A DNA stretch of 64,000 nucleotides, from the NCBI GenBank assembly GCA_016124945.1, contig WGMT01000007.1, positions 20,159 to 84,158 on the forward strand, written 5' to 3'. The stretch comes from a bacterium. GTDB taxonomy: Bacteria; Chloroflexota; Anaerolineae; Caldilineales; Caldilineaceae. Below the pieces are notes generated by a model. It searched no databases and had not been told where the DNA came from. It saw only the letters and a list, made by a program, of their open reading frames with translations. Made by a program: the position numbers and the translations under genes. How positions within the stretch are numbered: the stretch's first letter is position 1; every line of letters begins with the position of its first letter. Below are positions 16,306 through 23,486 of this stretch, piece after piece.

Positions 16306-18270
16306 TTACCGCTGCACCGCCGGTAAGTAGACCTGCTCCGCCCCCGGCGGCGTGGACGTGGGCGTGCTGGTGGCGCCCGGCTGCGGCGTGGACGTGCTGG
16401 TTGCAGTGGGCGGGGCAGTCGTGCTGGTCGGCGTTGCCGTTGCCGCGGGCGTGCTGGGGTTGACACGGCTCCAATCCGGTTTGCTGCCGGCGGCCAACTG
16501 CCACAGGTTGGCTGGGTTGGCCCGCTCCATAATCCACAGCGAGGAGACGGCGCCCAGCTTGCGCTCGAAGACAAGATAGTTGCCGTCGGGCGAGGGGCTG
16601 ACACGCTCGGCCCGTTCCCCGGCAGCGAAGAAGGTGAGACGTTGCTGATTTTGTCCTTGGGCATCGGCGCTGTAGATGTCGTTGCCCAGGATGTAGAGGA
16701 AGCCGGAGCCGTCGGGCAGCCAGGCCGGGCGGTTGGGATCGGCCAGAAAGGTGCGGTCGATCAGGCGCGTCTCCGCGCCGCCGCTGACGTCGCGCACAAA
16801 GATGCCGCCACCGCTGCAACAGGGATCGTAGAGCACCTGATCGCCGATGGGCGACCATGCCACCGTCTCGATCAGCCCTGATTGGCTGAACCACGGCGTC
16901 CCCGGTGACGTGCTGCCCGCCGACGACACCACGTAGGGCGCGCTGTTGAGGACGTAGCCAATCTCAGCGCCGTCACGCTTCCACGAAAGTTCGCGTGCGT
17001 AGGGTTCGAGTCCGTTGCAGTTGGTGGCGTTGAAGGTCAAATTCACCTCCACCGTCTGCCCAGGGGCAATGTCCACGAAGCCGCCGGTGTCGCGGCTGTT
17101 GGCCCCACACGAAGCCGACGAGTAGATGAAGAGGACGGCCTGGTCGCCGCCCAGATCGGCCACGTTGTCCACTGTCACCTGGGCTGTCTGCTGATAGGGC
17201 GGCAGGTTGAACGAGACGAGATCCGCCGCACCGCGCACGGAGATCACAAAAGGCGAAAAGTTCTCCAGGGCGGAGCCGTTGTTGAAGACGTTAATGCGCA
17301 CGCTGCCCTTGCCATAGTTGCCCGCCGCGATCTCGGCCTGGCTGGGCGCGTTGGTGATCCGGCGCAGGCTGCTGCCGTCGGGGCGCACGCCGTAGATGTC
17401 CACAGAGAGGGGCGAAAACCATTTTTCGTGGTCGCTGGCGATGGCGAGTTCGCTGGCGTCGGGCTTCCAGCGCACGCTGTAGAGTTCGGGCGTGTCGCCG
17501 GGATGGGTCCACACGGTTTGGGTGGCGCTGTTGTTGGGGTTGATGCGCTTGACCGCTTTGCCGTCCACAAAGGCGATTTCGCCGACAAAGTTGGGGACGC
17601 TCTGGCTGCCGCTGACTTTGAGGGAGACGTTGTCCACGAGCAGGCTGAGGCGGAAGCCGTTGGTCAGCGTTCCCAGCATAAGGACGAGCCGTTGCCCGGC
17701 GGCGCGGGCGTTGTTGAGCGAATCCATGGCCGTCTGGTCGAAGGGCGCACTGAACTGAAGCCAATCGGTGACCGCCCCCACGTTTTGGCCGAAGATGCCG
17801 CCGCTCACAATCGCGGCGTTGGGGTCGGGTGGGGTGTCCCCGCTGACGGGGACAACGGCGATCCAGCCGTTGACCAATTCCCCGGGCTGCGGCGGTTCGC
17901 TGTCGAACGACTGCACCACGCGTACGTTGAAACTGAGTGTGGCGGCGCTGACGGTGGTGGGCAGGTGAATTTCCTGGAAAATGGCCGACGCCGTTGACAC
18001 GTCCGCGCCGTTGGTGAAGATCTTCACTGCCGGTCCACCCTGTGGATCGGCGCCTGCTTCGATCTGCGCGTTGGTGGCCGCGCCGCCACGGCTCGACCAG
18101 CCGGTGATCTGGGTGCCGCTAAAGAGCCCGAAATCACCGTTACGGATCAACTCCAGATCGGTGACGGTGGCGGTGTCCGTGGCGGACGAGACATTCTGCC
18201 AACCGGCAGGCCATCCGCTGAACAGGGCGGCGACGATCAGGACAATGGTGAGGACGAGTTTGGATTTCAT
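16306..18270 (-). CDS. secreted TolB-like beta-propeller protein with C-terminal YLPAVQR tail
   Basis: A 654-residue protein. GGAGGGAAGC precedes the ATG at 18270 and residues 1-30 form a signal peptide. Residues 40-210 form a carbohydrate-binding-like jelly-roll (NGDFGLFSGTQITGW at the start is typical). Residues 220-570 contain WD40-like/TolB repeats such as VRWKPDASELAIASD, VAWSPIGDQVLYD, AWLPDGSGFLYILGN and VSPSPDGNYLVFE. A CARDB-like insert (about residues 330-410) interrupts the propeller. Near the C-terminus is a linker of Ala, Thr, Pro and Ser, and the protein ends AEQVYLPAVQR, the same type of ending as the subtilisin at 8501. It is probably cell-surface or extracellular; the ligand is unknown. 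Confidence 0.85.
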   Translation of the reverse strand: MKSKLVLTIVLIVAALFSGWPAGWQNVSSATDTATVTDLELIRNGDFGLFSGTQITGWSSRGGAATNAQIEAGADPQGGPAVKIFTNGADVSTASAIFQEIHLPTTVSAATLSFNVRVVQSFDSEPPQPGELVNGWIAVVPVSGDTPPDPNAAIVSGGIFGQNVGAVTDWLQFSAPFDQTAMDSLNNARAAGQRLVLMLGTLTNGFRLSLLVDNVSLKVSGSQSVPNFVGEIAFVDGKAVKRINPNNSATQTVWTHPGDTPELYSVRWKPDASELAIASDHEKWFSPLSVDIYGVRPDGSSLRRITNAPSQAEIAAGNYGKGSVRINVFNNGSALENFSPFVISVRGAADLVSFNLPPYQQTAQVTVDNVADLGGDQAVLFIYSSASCGANSRDTGGFVDIAPGQTVEVNLTFNATNCNGLEPYARELSWKRDGAEIGYVLNSAPYVVSSAGSTSPGTPWFSQSGLIETVAWSPIGDQVLYDPCCSGGGIFVRDVSGGAETRLIDRTFLADPNRPAWLPDGSGFLYILGNDIYSADAQGQNQQRLTFFAAGERAERVSPSPDGNYLVFERKLGAVSSLWIMERANPANLWQLAAGSKPDWSRVNPSTPAATATPTSTTAPPTATSTSTPQPGATSTPTSTPPGAEQVYLPAVQR

Positions 18271-18342
18271 GCTTCCCTCCGTAAGTAGAAAACTTGGTTA
18301 CAAAAGACAAAAAATTTTCAGCAAAGCGCAGAGGCCGGAAGA

Positions 18343-18411
18343 GATGGGACACGGATCGGCAGGATTTTCAGGATTCAGAGCAGAGAGCCGGCTTTCTGAA
18401 ATCTACTTGTT
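18343..18411. repeat. imperfect palindrome remnant (CACGGAT / GGATTTTCAGGATTCAG family)
   Basis: The stretch CACGGATCGGCAGGATTTTC and the following AGGATTCAGAG...CTTTCTGAAATC arms resemble the elements at 3314, 35189 and 54747. Nothing else is seen in 18271-18411. Confidence 0.5.
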
Positions 18412-18633
18412 TTACCGCAAGCCATCGACTGAAGACGCTGATTCTTCTTGCAGCCAGCGCCCGATGACCTGCGCCAGATGGTCAAGCTGATCACAAGGTA
18501 GGTGACGTCCTGTGCCGACGTGGATCAGGTGGCAGCGCCACTCTTCACTGGACGTGTCCGCGGCGCGCCAGGTGCGCACGATGAAAGATTCCCGCTGCGG
18601 TGGTGGGTGGGTGTTGGGCGGATCGTGAGACAT
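18412..18633 (-). CDS. small conserved-looking protein, function unknown
   Basis: A 73-residue protein with an ATG at 18633 and GAGGAC a few bases upstream. The core reads FIVRTWRAADTSSEEWRCHL and LDHLAQVIGRWLQEE: a short beta strand with arginine and tryptophan, a second strand, and a closing helix. Small Chloroflexota proteins of this layout are familiar to me but I cannot give a function. Around it lie word arrays and palindrome remnants, so the locus is isolated. The coding status rests on the ribosome site and the plausible fold. Confidence 0.55.
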   Translation of the reverse strand: MSHDPPNTHPPPQRESFIVRTWRAADTSSEEWRCHLIHVGTGRHLPCDQLDHLAQVIGRWLQEESASSVDGLR

Positions 18634-18835
18634 GGGTGTCCTCGTGGTGCGTGTTGCGTGGTGCGTGTACCAGCGCAGGATGTGAGCGTGTATTGGGATG
18701 TTGTGGTGATGCGTCTTGATTTAACGGCGGGGGTGTCTCAGGATTGTCTCAGAGGGTTTATAAGTCACACACCGATAATGGGTACAAACAACCTGCCGCC
18801 ACGAATGCAGGAGTGTATTGGTGCACAGTTTTCTC

Positions 18836-18864
18836 TTGACCTCCATTCATAGGTAACTTACAAT
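18836..18864 (+). promoter_or_regulatory. sigma70-type promoter of the BECR/DUF2283/YgiT operon
   Basis: TTGACC (18836-18841) and TACAAT (18859-18864) are separated by exactly 17 bases and lie about 50 bases before the first gene of the operon. The rest of 18634-18914 holds 7-bp words (GTGGTGC, GTGTTGC) near 18648-18670 and no gene. Confidence 0.7.
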
Positions 18865-18914
18865 CATAGACATCGCTACAACTCTACAGAGAACAGCAGC
18901 AAGGTATAAGATCT

Positions 18915-19217
18915 GTGGAAATTGCATACTCAATCAGTGGCGTACCCATCCGGCTGACCACTGAACGATGGGATCACATCGTCGTCAACAAACCCTACAT
19001 GCATGCGTTCGACGATGCGATTTTGAAAGCGATCGAGCGCCCGACGGTGATATTGCGAGGATATGCAGGTTCGTATGTGGCGGTGCTGAATCTGGCACGA
19101 GACAGATTCTTGCACGTTGTCTACAAGGAAGTCAGTGCGGAAGATGGGTTTGTGATTACAGCGTATGTATCGTCCAAGTACAATCGAGGTTCAGTGATAT
19201 GGCCGCGCAAATTCTAG
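18915..19217 (+). CDS. BECR-fold RNase-like protein (predicted toxin)
   Basis: A 100-residue protein starting at a GTG with AAGG upstream. The pattern RLTTERWDHIVVNKPYM, then a helix ending IERPTVILRG, then YVAVLNLARDRFLHVVYKE and DGFVITAYVSSK matches the phage-Barnase-EndoU-ColicinE5/D-RelE group of nucleases annotated near DUF4258. The conserved His in WDHI and the Lys and Thr in the last strands are the likely active-site residues. It is the first gene of a three-gene operon: the next start codon overlaps its last 19 bases. Role inferred: an mRNA- or tRNA-cleaving toxin controlled by one or both downstream proteins. Confidence 0.75.
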   Translation: MEIAYSISGVPIRLTTERWDHIVVNKPYMHAFDDAILKAIERPTVILRGYAGSYVAVLNLARDRFLHVVYKEVSAEDGFVITAYVSSKYNRGSVIWPRKF

Positions 19218-19441
19218 AACACCCCAGCCTCGGCTATCTGCTAAAGGCTGTGACGAATCTGATCAAATTGCCGACGACGAAACTCTGGCTGGACTACGAC
19301 GCAGAGGTGGATGTGTTGTACATCCACTTTGAAGACAATCCATCCTCTACGCACAGTGAAATGCGTGAAGACGGCATTGTGTTGGACTATCGAGATGATG
19401 AACTTGTCGGGTTGACTGTGCTGGAGGCGTCACAGCGATAA
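19199..19441 (+). CDS. DUF2283 family protein
   Basis: An 80-residue protein starting at the ATG at 19199, inside the end of the preceding gene. The C-terminal half reads KLWLDYDAEVDVLYIHF and EDGIVLDYRDDELVGLTVLEAS, the DUF2283 signature (a small beta sheet with a conserved D-x-E-x-D-x-L-Y pattern). Members of this family repeatedly lie next to DUF4258-type nucleases, so an antitoxin or regulatory function is likely but not proven. The N-terminal 25 residues (ILEHPSLGYLLKAVTNLIKL) are a helical extension longer than usual for the family and might be the DNA- or toxin-binding part. Confidence 0.8.
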   Translation: MAAQILEHPSLGYLLKAVTNLIKLPTTKLWLDYDAEVDVLYIHFEDNPSSTHSEMREDGIVLDYRDDELVGLTVLEASQR

Positions 19442-19443
19442 AA

Positions 19444-19683
19444 ATGAGGCAGTGCCAAAGCTGTGGAGAGGAATCTGAGGAACGACGGATCGAATACCTG
19501 TACAGCCACAAAGGCAACTACTTGCTCGTGCCCAACACACCTTTGGAAATCTGCACACACTGTGGCATGGTCTACTACGATGCCGCCGTTCTCAAGGAAA
19601 TCGAGCGGCGCTTCTTCGCCATTCAAGAGCACAACGAAGAACCCGATCAGTATATCCAGATGCCTACTGCTGCTTTTGTGTAA
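19444..19683 (+). CDS. YgiT-type zinc finger protein
   Basis: A 79-residue protein with two Cys pairs: CQSCG near the start and CTHCG about 35 residues later, the MqsA N-terminal type of zinc site, followed by a strand and helix (VYYDAAVLKEIER). It begins 3 bases after the DUF2283 stop codon. No helix-turn-helix follows, so unlike MqsA it is only the zinc/toxin-binding half. Together with the BECR protein and DUF2283 it makes a complete three-gene module that ends at the terminator at 19720. Confidence 0.85.
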   Translation: MRQCQSCGEESEERRIEYLYSHKGNYLLVPNTPLEICTHCGMVYYDAAVLKEIERRFFAIQEHNEEPDQYIQMPTAAFV

Positions 19684-19719
19684 TGAGTGCAGCCCCCTCT
19701 TGATATCATTTCGAGCGGA

Positions 19720-19775
19720 GAGAGCATCCTCAGATGCGGCTCTATTCGTGTGCCGCCGCATCTGAGGATGCTCTC
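19720..19775. terminator. perfect 21-bp stem between convergent genes
   Basis: GAGAGCATCCTCAGATGCGG (from 19720) and its inverted copy (19755-19775) make a perfect 21-bp stem with a 14-base loop. It lies between the YgiT-type gene and the end of the large regulator gene and probably terminates both. Confidence 0.8.
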
Positions 19776-19837
19776 TCCACGTCTGATGGCATTGTTCGTC
19801 CACACCCATTCTCCATCCGTGTTCCCCCCATCCGTAT

Positions 19838-22800
19838 CTACAAGACAAACTCTGCATCCACCAACAACGCCCGGTGCGCGGGGACAGTCTCGCTACTGCG
19901 CGTACGCTGCTCCGGTGACAGGCTGTCGAGGACGGCGCTGAACTCGGTCATCGCTTGAACGAGGGCGGCGCGGGCTTCGTCGGTGCGGCCGGCGGCGCGG
20001 AGGACGCGAAAACGCCGGTGATGGAGTAGATACGATTGGAAGACGCCGGGATCGACGCCGTCCACGGCCTCGGTAGTGGCGGTGAGGGCTTCGTCGAGCC
20101 GCCCTAGTTCGAGGAAGATTTCGCCCTGGATCGAACGCATCTCGGTAACAAGTTGGGGCGCGTCGATGTCGTGGCTAATGGAAAGCGCTTCGTCGATCAG
20201 GCGCAATGCGTCCTCGAAGTTGGCTTCGGCCTGGCTGAGCGTAGCCTGTGCGCGCAACGCCTGCGCTTTGACATAGGCATAGTCCACTTCGGCAAAAGCG
20301 GCCACGGATCGATCCAAATGTTGCCGCGCCAAAACCAGATCCCCGCTGTAGTAGGCTGCCATCGAGAGCAGATTCCACGCCTGCCCCACGCCGATGGCAT
20401 CGCCCACGTCTTCGCTCCACGCCAGCGCCCGCCGCACCTGCGCAATGACGTCCTCGTCCGGCCCCACAAACGAAAGAAAAGTAGAGCCGTGGTTGATGGC
20501 GATGATGTGTTCCAGCCGCGCTTCGCCCAGTTGACGGCCAATCGCCATGCCCCGTTCGTAGAGCGCCAGCGCTTCGCCGATACGCCCCAAAATGCAGAGC
20601 GCATTGGCCAGATTGGTGGCAATGCGCGCTTCCTGGTAGCGGTAGCCGCACTGTTCGGTAAGTGTCAGCGCCTGGGAATAGCGTTCGGCCCCACCCGCCA
20701 CGTCGCCCCGTTCCACCTGGATCACGGCCAAGGTAACGTAGACGTGGGCTTCGCCGGCCACATCGCCCAATTCCTGATAGCGGTGCAGGGCCGACTCAGC
20801 CACCGCCAGCGCCTCGTCGTAGGCATTGCGACCGGGCAGTACGTCGGCCAGGTGGATCAGCGCCTGCGCCTGTAGGCGTGGATCGTCCATCCCTTCAGCC
20901 ACGTCCACGGCCTGGCGCAGTTTGTCTTCCGCGCCGGGCAGATCGCCCACCTGATTGCGCAATTCACCCCAATAGATCAACGATTCCACCTGAAGACGGA
21001 CGTCGCCCATCTCCTCGGCGAGGACGCAACAGGCTGCGACGGCATCCAGCGCGTCGGTCAACTGGCCGGATGCGCCCGCCAGCCGCGCCTGCCGCAACGC
21101 GAGGACACCCCGCTGCGCCCGGCTGAGCCCGTCCACCTGGGCCAACTGCGCCAACACCTGCGCCTGCGCCTCCCGTTCGCCCAGTAGATCGAGGACGCCT
21201 TGCCATGCCAGCAGCAGGTTGAAACGCTGCCCCACCGCCAGGGCCACGTCACCCAGGTGGACCGCGGCCTGTTCGTAGTGTCGGCGCGCCAGCGGATAGC
21301 TGCCGCCGGATCGGGCACTGTCACCGGCCAGGGTGTGGTAGTGGAAAGCCTGTCCTGTGGCACCGGCCAACGCAAAGTGATAGGCCAGCAGCGCCGCCGC
21401 GTCCGGCTGCACACGGGCGAGGACGTCCCCGGCGCGGCGGTGGAGTTGTCTTCGTGCGCGGTCGGGCAGTTGGGCGTAGACGGTCTGCCGGATCTGGTCG
21501 TGCTCGAAGCGGTAGGCGGTGGCCGTCTCCTGTAAAAAGCGGCGCTGGACGAGGGTGGCGGTGGCCGTCAATGCCTCCCGCGCCGTGCCGGGGAAGAGCG
21601 ATGCCAGGAGGTTGAGGTCGAACGTTGTGCCCAGGACGGCGGCCACGTCGAGGATCTGGCGTTCGCTGGGCAGCAGGTGGGCCAGGCGACGCTGGATCAT
21701 CGACGTCACTTCAGGCGAGACGAAAGCCTCTTCGTAGTCCACTGTCTGGCTGTCCCACGGGGTTTGCCAGCCGCCGCCGTCGGTGGGGGTGAGGTTGCCC
21801 TCCTGGTAGAGCGTGCGCAGTGTCTCCAGCACAAAAAACGGATTGCCCTGCGTCTGGGTGAAGATGCGCTTTTCAAAAAGAGGAGCGGCGCGATCTAATC
21901 CCAGGATCCGGCGCACCAGATCGGCGCTCTCTTGTGGGGAAAGTCCATCCAGTAAAAGCCGCTGTGGACGGCTGCCACGGTCGATCTCCGCCAGGCTCAC
22001 CCACACAGCAGGGTTGGCGCGCGCTTCGTCGCTGCGATAGGAGAGGAGCACGAGCAGCGGACTTTCTGCCACGCGCCGCGAAAGATAGATCAAGGCGTTG
22101 AGGGTGGCGCTGTCGGCCCACTGCACGTCGTCGAGCACGAGGACGGTGGGGGTGAGCTGCCCCAAAGCCAGGACGAGACGGGTAAGCGCTTCGAGCAGGC
22201 GCACACGGTCGGGTTCGGGATCGAGCGGGGGTGGCGTGGGCAGGTCGGGCAGCCACGTGGGCAGCGCAGTGAGGACGCGCCCGGCCACGCCCAGCCACAT
22301 CGGGTCGACGAGGATGCGCAGTTGTTGGGCGCGCAGGGGCGATAGCAGATTGCCCAGCGCGTGGATCAATGGCGTGTAGGGCCGGTTCAGTTCAATCTCC
22401 TGCGCCGCGCCCCGCCCAACCAATAGCCCGCGCCATGTGGCATCGCTGAGAATCGTGTCGATGAGGCGGCTCTTGCCCACCCCGGCGGGCCCTTCCAGCA
22501 AGAAGATCTGTCCCTGGCCGGATTGGGCCTGGGACAGGGAGTGGAGCAGCAGCGTCCGCTCACCATCGCGACCAATCAGCGGCGGCTCGTAGGATGGATC
22601 GGTAAAGGCGGCGGACTGGGTGGCGTCCGTGCGGCGGACCTGCGCCGACAACCGCCCGGAAAGAGCAATCAGTTCAGGCGCGGGCCGTGTCTCCAGTTCG
22701 CGGGCCAGCCGTTCGCTGTAGCGATGGAAGACGCGCAACCCGGCGTCGGGGCAGTGGAGCGTCAACGCGATCTGCATCGCTTCGCGCACCCACTCCTCGG

Positions 22801-23362
22801 CCAGGGGATCGAGTTGGATTAGCGCCTGCACCACCAGCTCGGCGTCCGTCCACGCGCCCTGACGCTTGCGCCAGGCCAACATCTGCGCCAGCCCTGCCTG
22901 CACCGACTGGAAAAGCTGCTCCCGCGCCAGCAGCACCCAATCCTCAAAGTAGCCTGGGAGCAGGTCGCCCTGGTAGAGATTGGTGATTTCGGCAGGTGAT
23001 GGCCACGAATGAGGATCGTCCTTGCGCAGCGCGGTGAGAACGGAGCGCAGACGAAAGAGGTCACAATCCAGAGGCACAGCGGTGGAAAGTGTAACCGTCG
23101 CCCCGGTGGTCGCTAACAGATCAGCGACGCCCACCTTCTCCAACTCGTTGCCGATGCGCCAGAGTTCCTGGGTCAAGCGGCGGCGGGCGTTCTTTTCGGG
23201 CAGATCGGGCCAGAAGATGCCTGCCAGGTGGCCGCGCGTGTGTGGTCCTGGCTGCACGAGCAGATAGGCCAGCAGCAACCGGCTCTTCTCCGTAGGCAAC
23301 GGCGGCAGAAGACGGGCGGCGAAGGTGAGGGTGAAGCGGCCAAGCAGGCGGATTTCGAGCAT
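19838..23362 (-). CDS. large winged-helix/BTAD/AAA/TPR transcriptional regulator
   Basis: A 1174-residue regulator. Residues 1-95 form the OmpR-like winged helix of SARP proteins (LLGRFTLTF, then RLLLAYLLVQPGP and RRRLTQELWRI). Residues 100-245 are the bacterial transcriptional activator domain (QGDLLPGYFEDWVLLAREQL). An AAA/STAND ATPase follows with Walker A GPAGVGKS at residues 291-298 and Walker B VLVLDDVQWAD near 405. The second half (about 640-1130) is built of TPR repeats, for example ALALYERGMAIGRQLGEA. In the MalT/GutR-like STAND logic, ligand binding to the TPRs with ATP drives oligomerisation and DNA binding. The inducer is unknown. It ends close to the stem at 19720 and is transcribed away from a histidine kinase gene located upstream. 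Confidence 0.88.
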   Translation of the reverse strand: MLEIRLLGRFTLTFAARLLPPLPTEKSRLLLAYLLVQPGPHTRGHLAGIFWPDLPEKNARRRLTQELWRIGNELEKVGVADLLATTGATVTLSTAVPLDCDLFRLRSVLTALRKDDPHSWPSPAEITNLYQGDLLPGYFEDWVLLAREQLFQSVQAGLAQMLAWRKRQGAWTDAELVVQALIQLDPLAEEWVREAMQIALTLHCPDAGLRVFHRYSERLARELETRPAPELIALSGRLSAQVRRTDATQSAAFTDPSYEPPLIGRDGERTLLLHSLSQAQSGQGQIFLLEGPAGVGKSRLIDTILSDATWRGLLVGRGAAQEIELNRPYTPLIHALGNLLSPLRAQQLRILVDPMWLGVAGRVLTALPTWLPDLPTPPPLDPEPDRVRLLEALTRLVLALGQLTPTVLVLDDVQWADSATLNALIYLSRRVAESPLLVLLSYRSDEARANPAVWVSLAEIDRGSRPQRLLLDGLSPQESADLVRRILGLDRAAPLFEKRIFTQTQGNPFFVLETLRTLYQEGNLTPTDGGGWQTPWDSQTVDYEEAFVSPEVTSMIQRRLAHLLPSERQILDVAAVLGTTFDLNLLASLFPGTAREALTATATLVQRRFLQETATAYRFEHDQIRQTVYAQLPDRARRQLHRRAGDVLARVQPDAAALLAYHFALAGATGQAFHYHTLAGDSARSGGSYPLARRHYEQAAVHLGDVALAVGQRFNLLLAWQGVLDLLGEREAQAQVLAQLAQVDGLSRAQRGVLALRQARLAGASGQLTDALDAVAACCVLAEEMGDVRLQVESLIYWGELRNQVGDLPGAEDKLRQAVDVAEGMDDPRLQAQALIHLADVLPGRNAYDEALAVAESALHRYQELGDVAGEAHVYVTLAVIQVERGDVAGGAERYSQALTLTEQCGYRYQEARIATNLANALCILGRIGEALALYERGMAIGRQLGEARLEHIIAINHGSTFLSFVGPDEDVIAQVRRALAWSEDVGDAIGVGQAWNLLSMAAYYSGDLVLARQHLDRSVAAFAEVDYAYVKAQALRAQATLSQAEANFEDALRLIDEALSISHDIDAPQLVTEMRSIQGEIFLELGRLDEALTATTEAVDGVDPGVFQSYLLHHRRFRVLRAAGRTDEARAALVQAMTEFSAVLDSLSPEQRTRSSETVPAHRALLVDAEFVL

Positions 23363-23410
23363 GGATGGTGCGATGGGTTGCGGTGAAGCGATTGGGGGAT
23401 TAGGCGATTA

Positions 23411-23447
23411 GGGGACTAAGGAATTCCAGAGATTCCACTTAGTCCCC
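23411..23447. terminator. hairpin between kinase and regulator genes
   Basis: GGGGACTAAG (23411-23420) pairs perfectly with CTTAGTCCCC (23438-23447). It lies just downstream of the histidine kinase gene. The preceding bases 23388-23412 are GCGATTGG/GGGATTAGGCGATTAG words of the array class. Confidence 0.7.
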
Positions 23448-23486
23448 AGCATCATACCCTTAACCACAGCATTGCCAAAACACAGT

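Noticed and set aside
17007..17025. GGTTCGAGTCC, similar to a tRNA T-arm
   Set aside because: It lies within the beta-propeller coding region and no acceptor stem or anticodon arm can be built around it.
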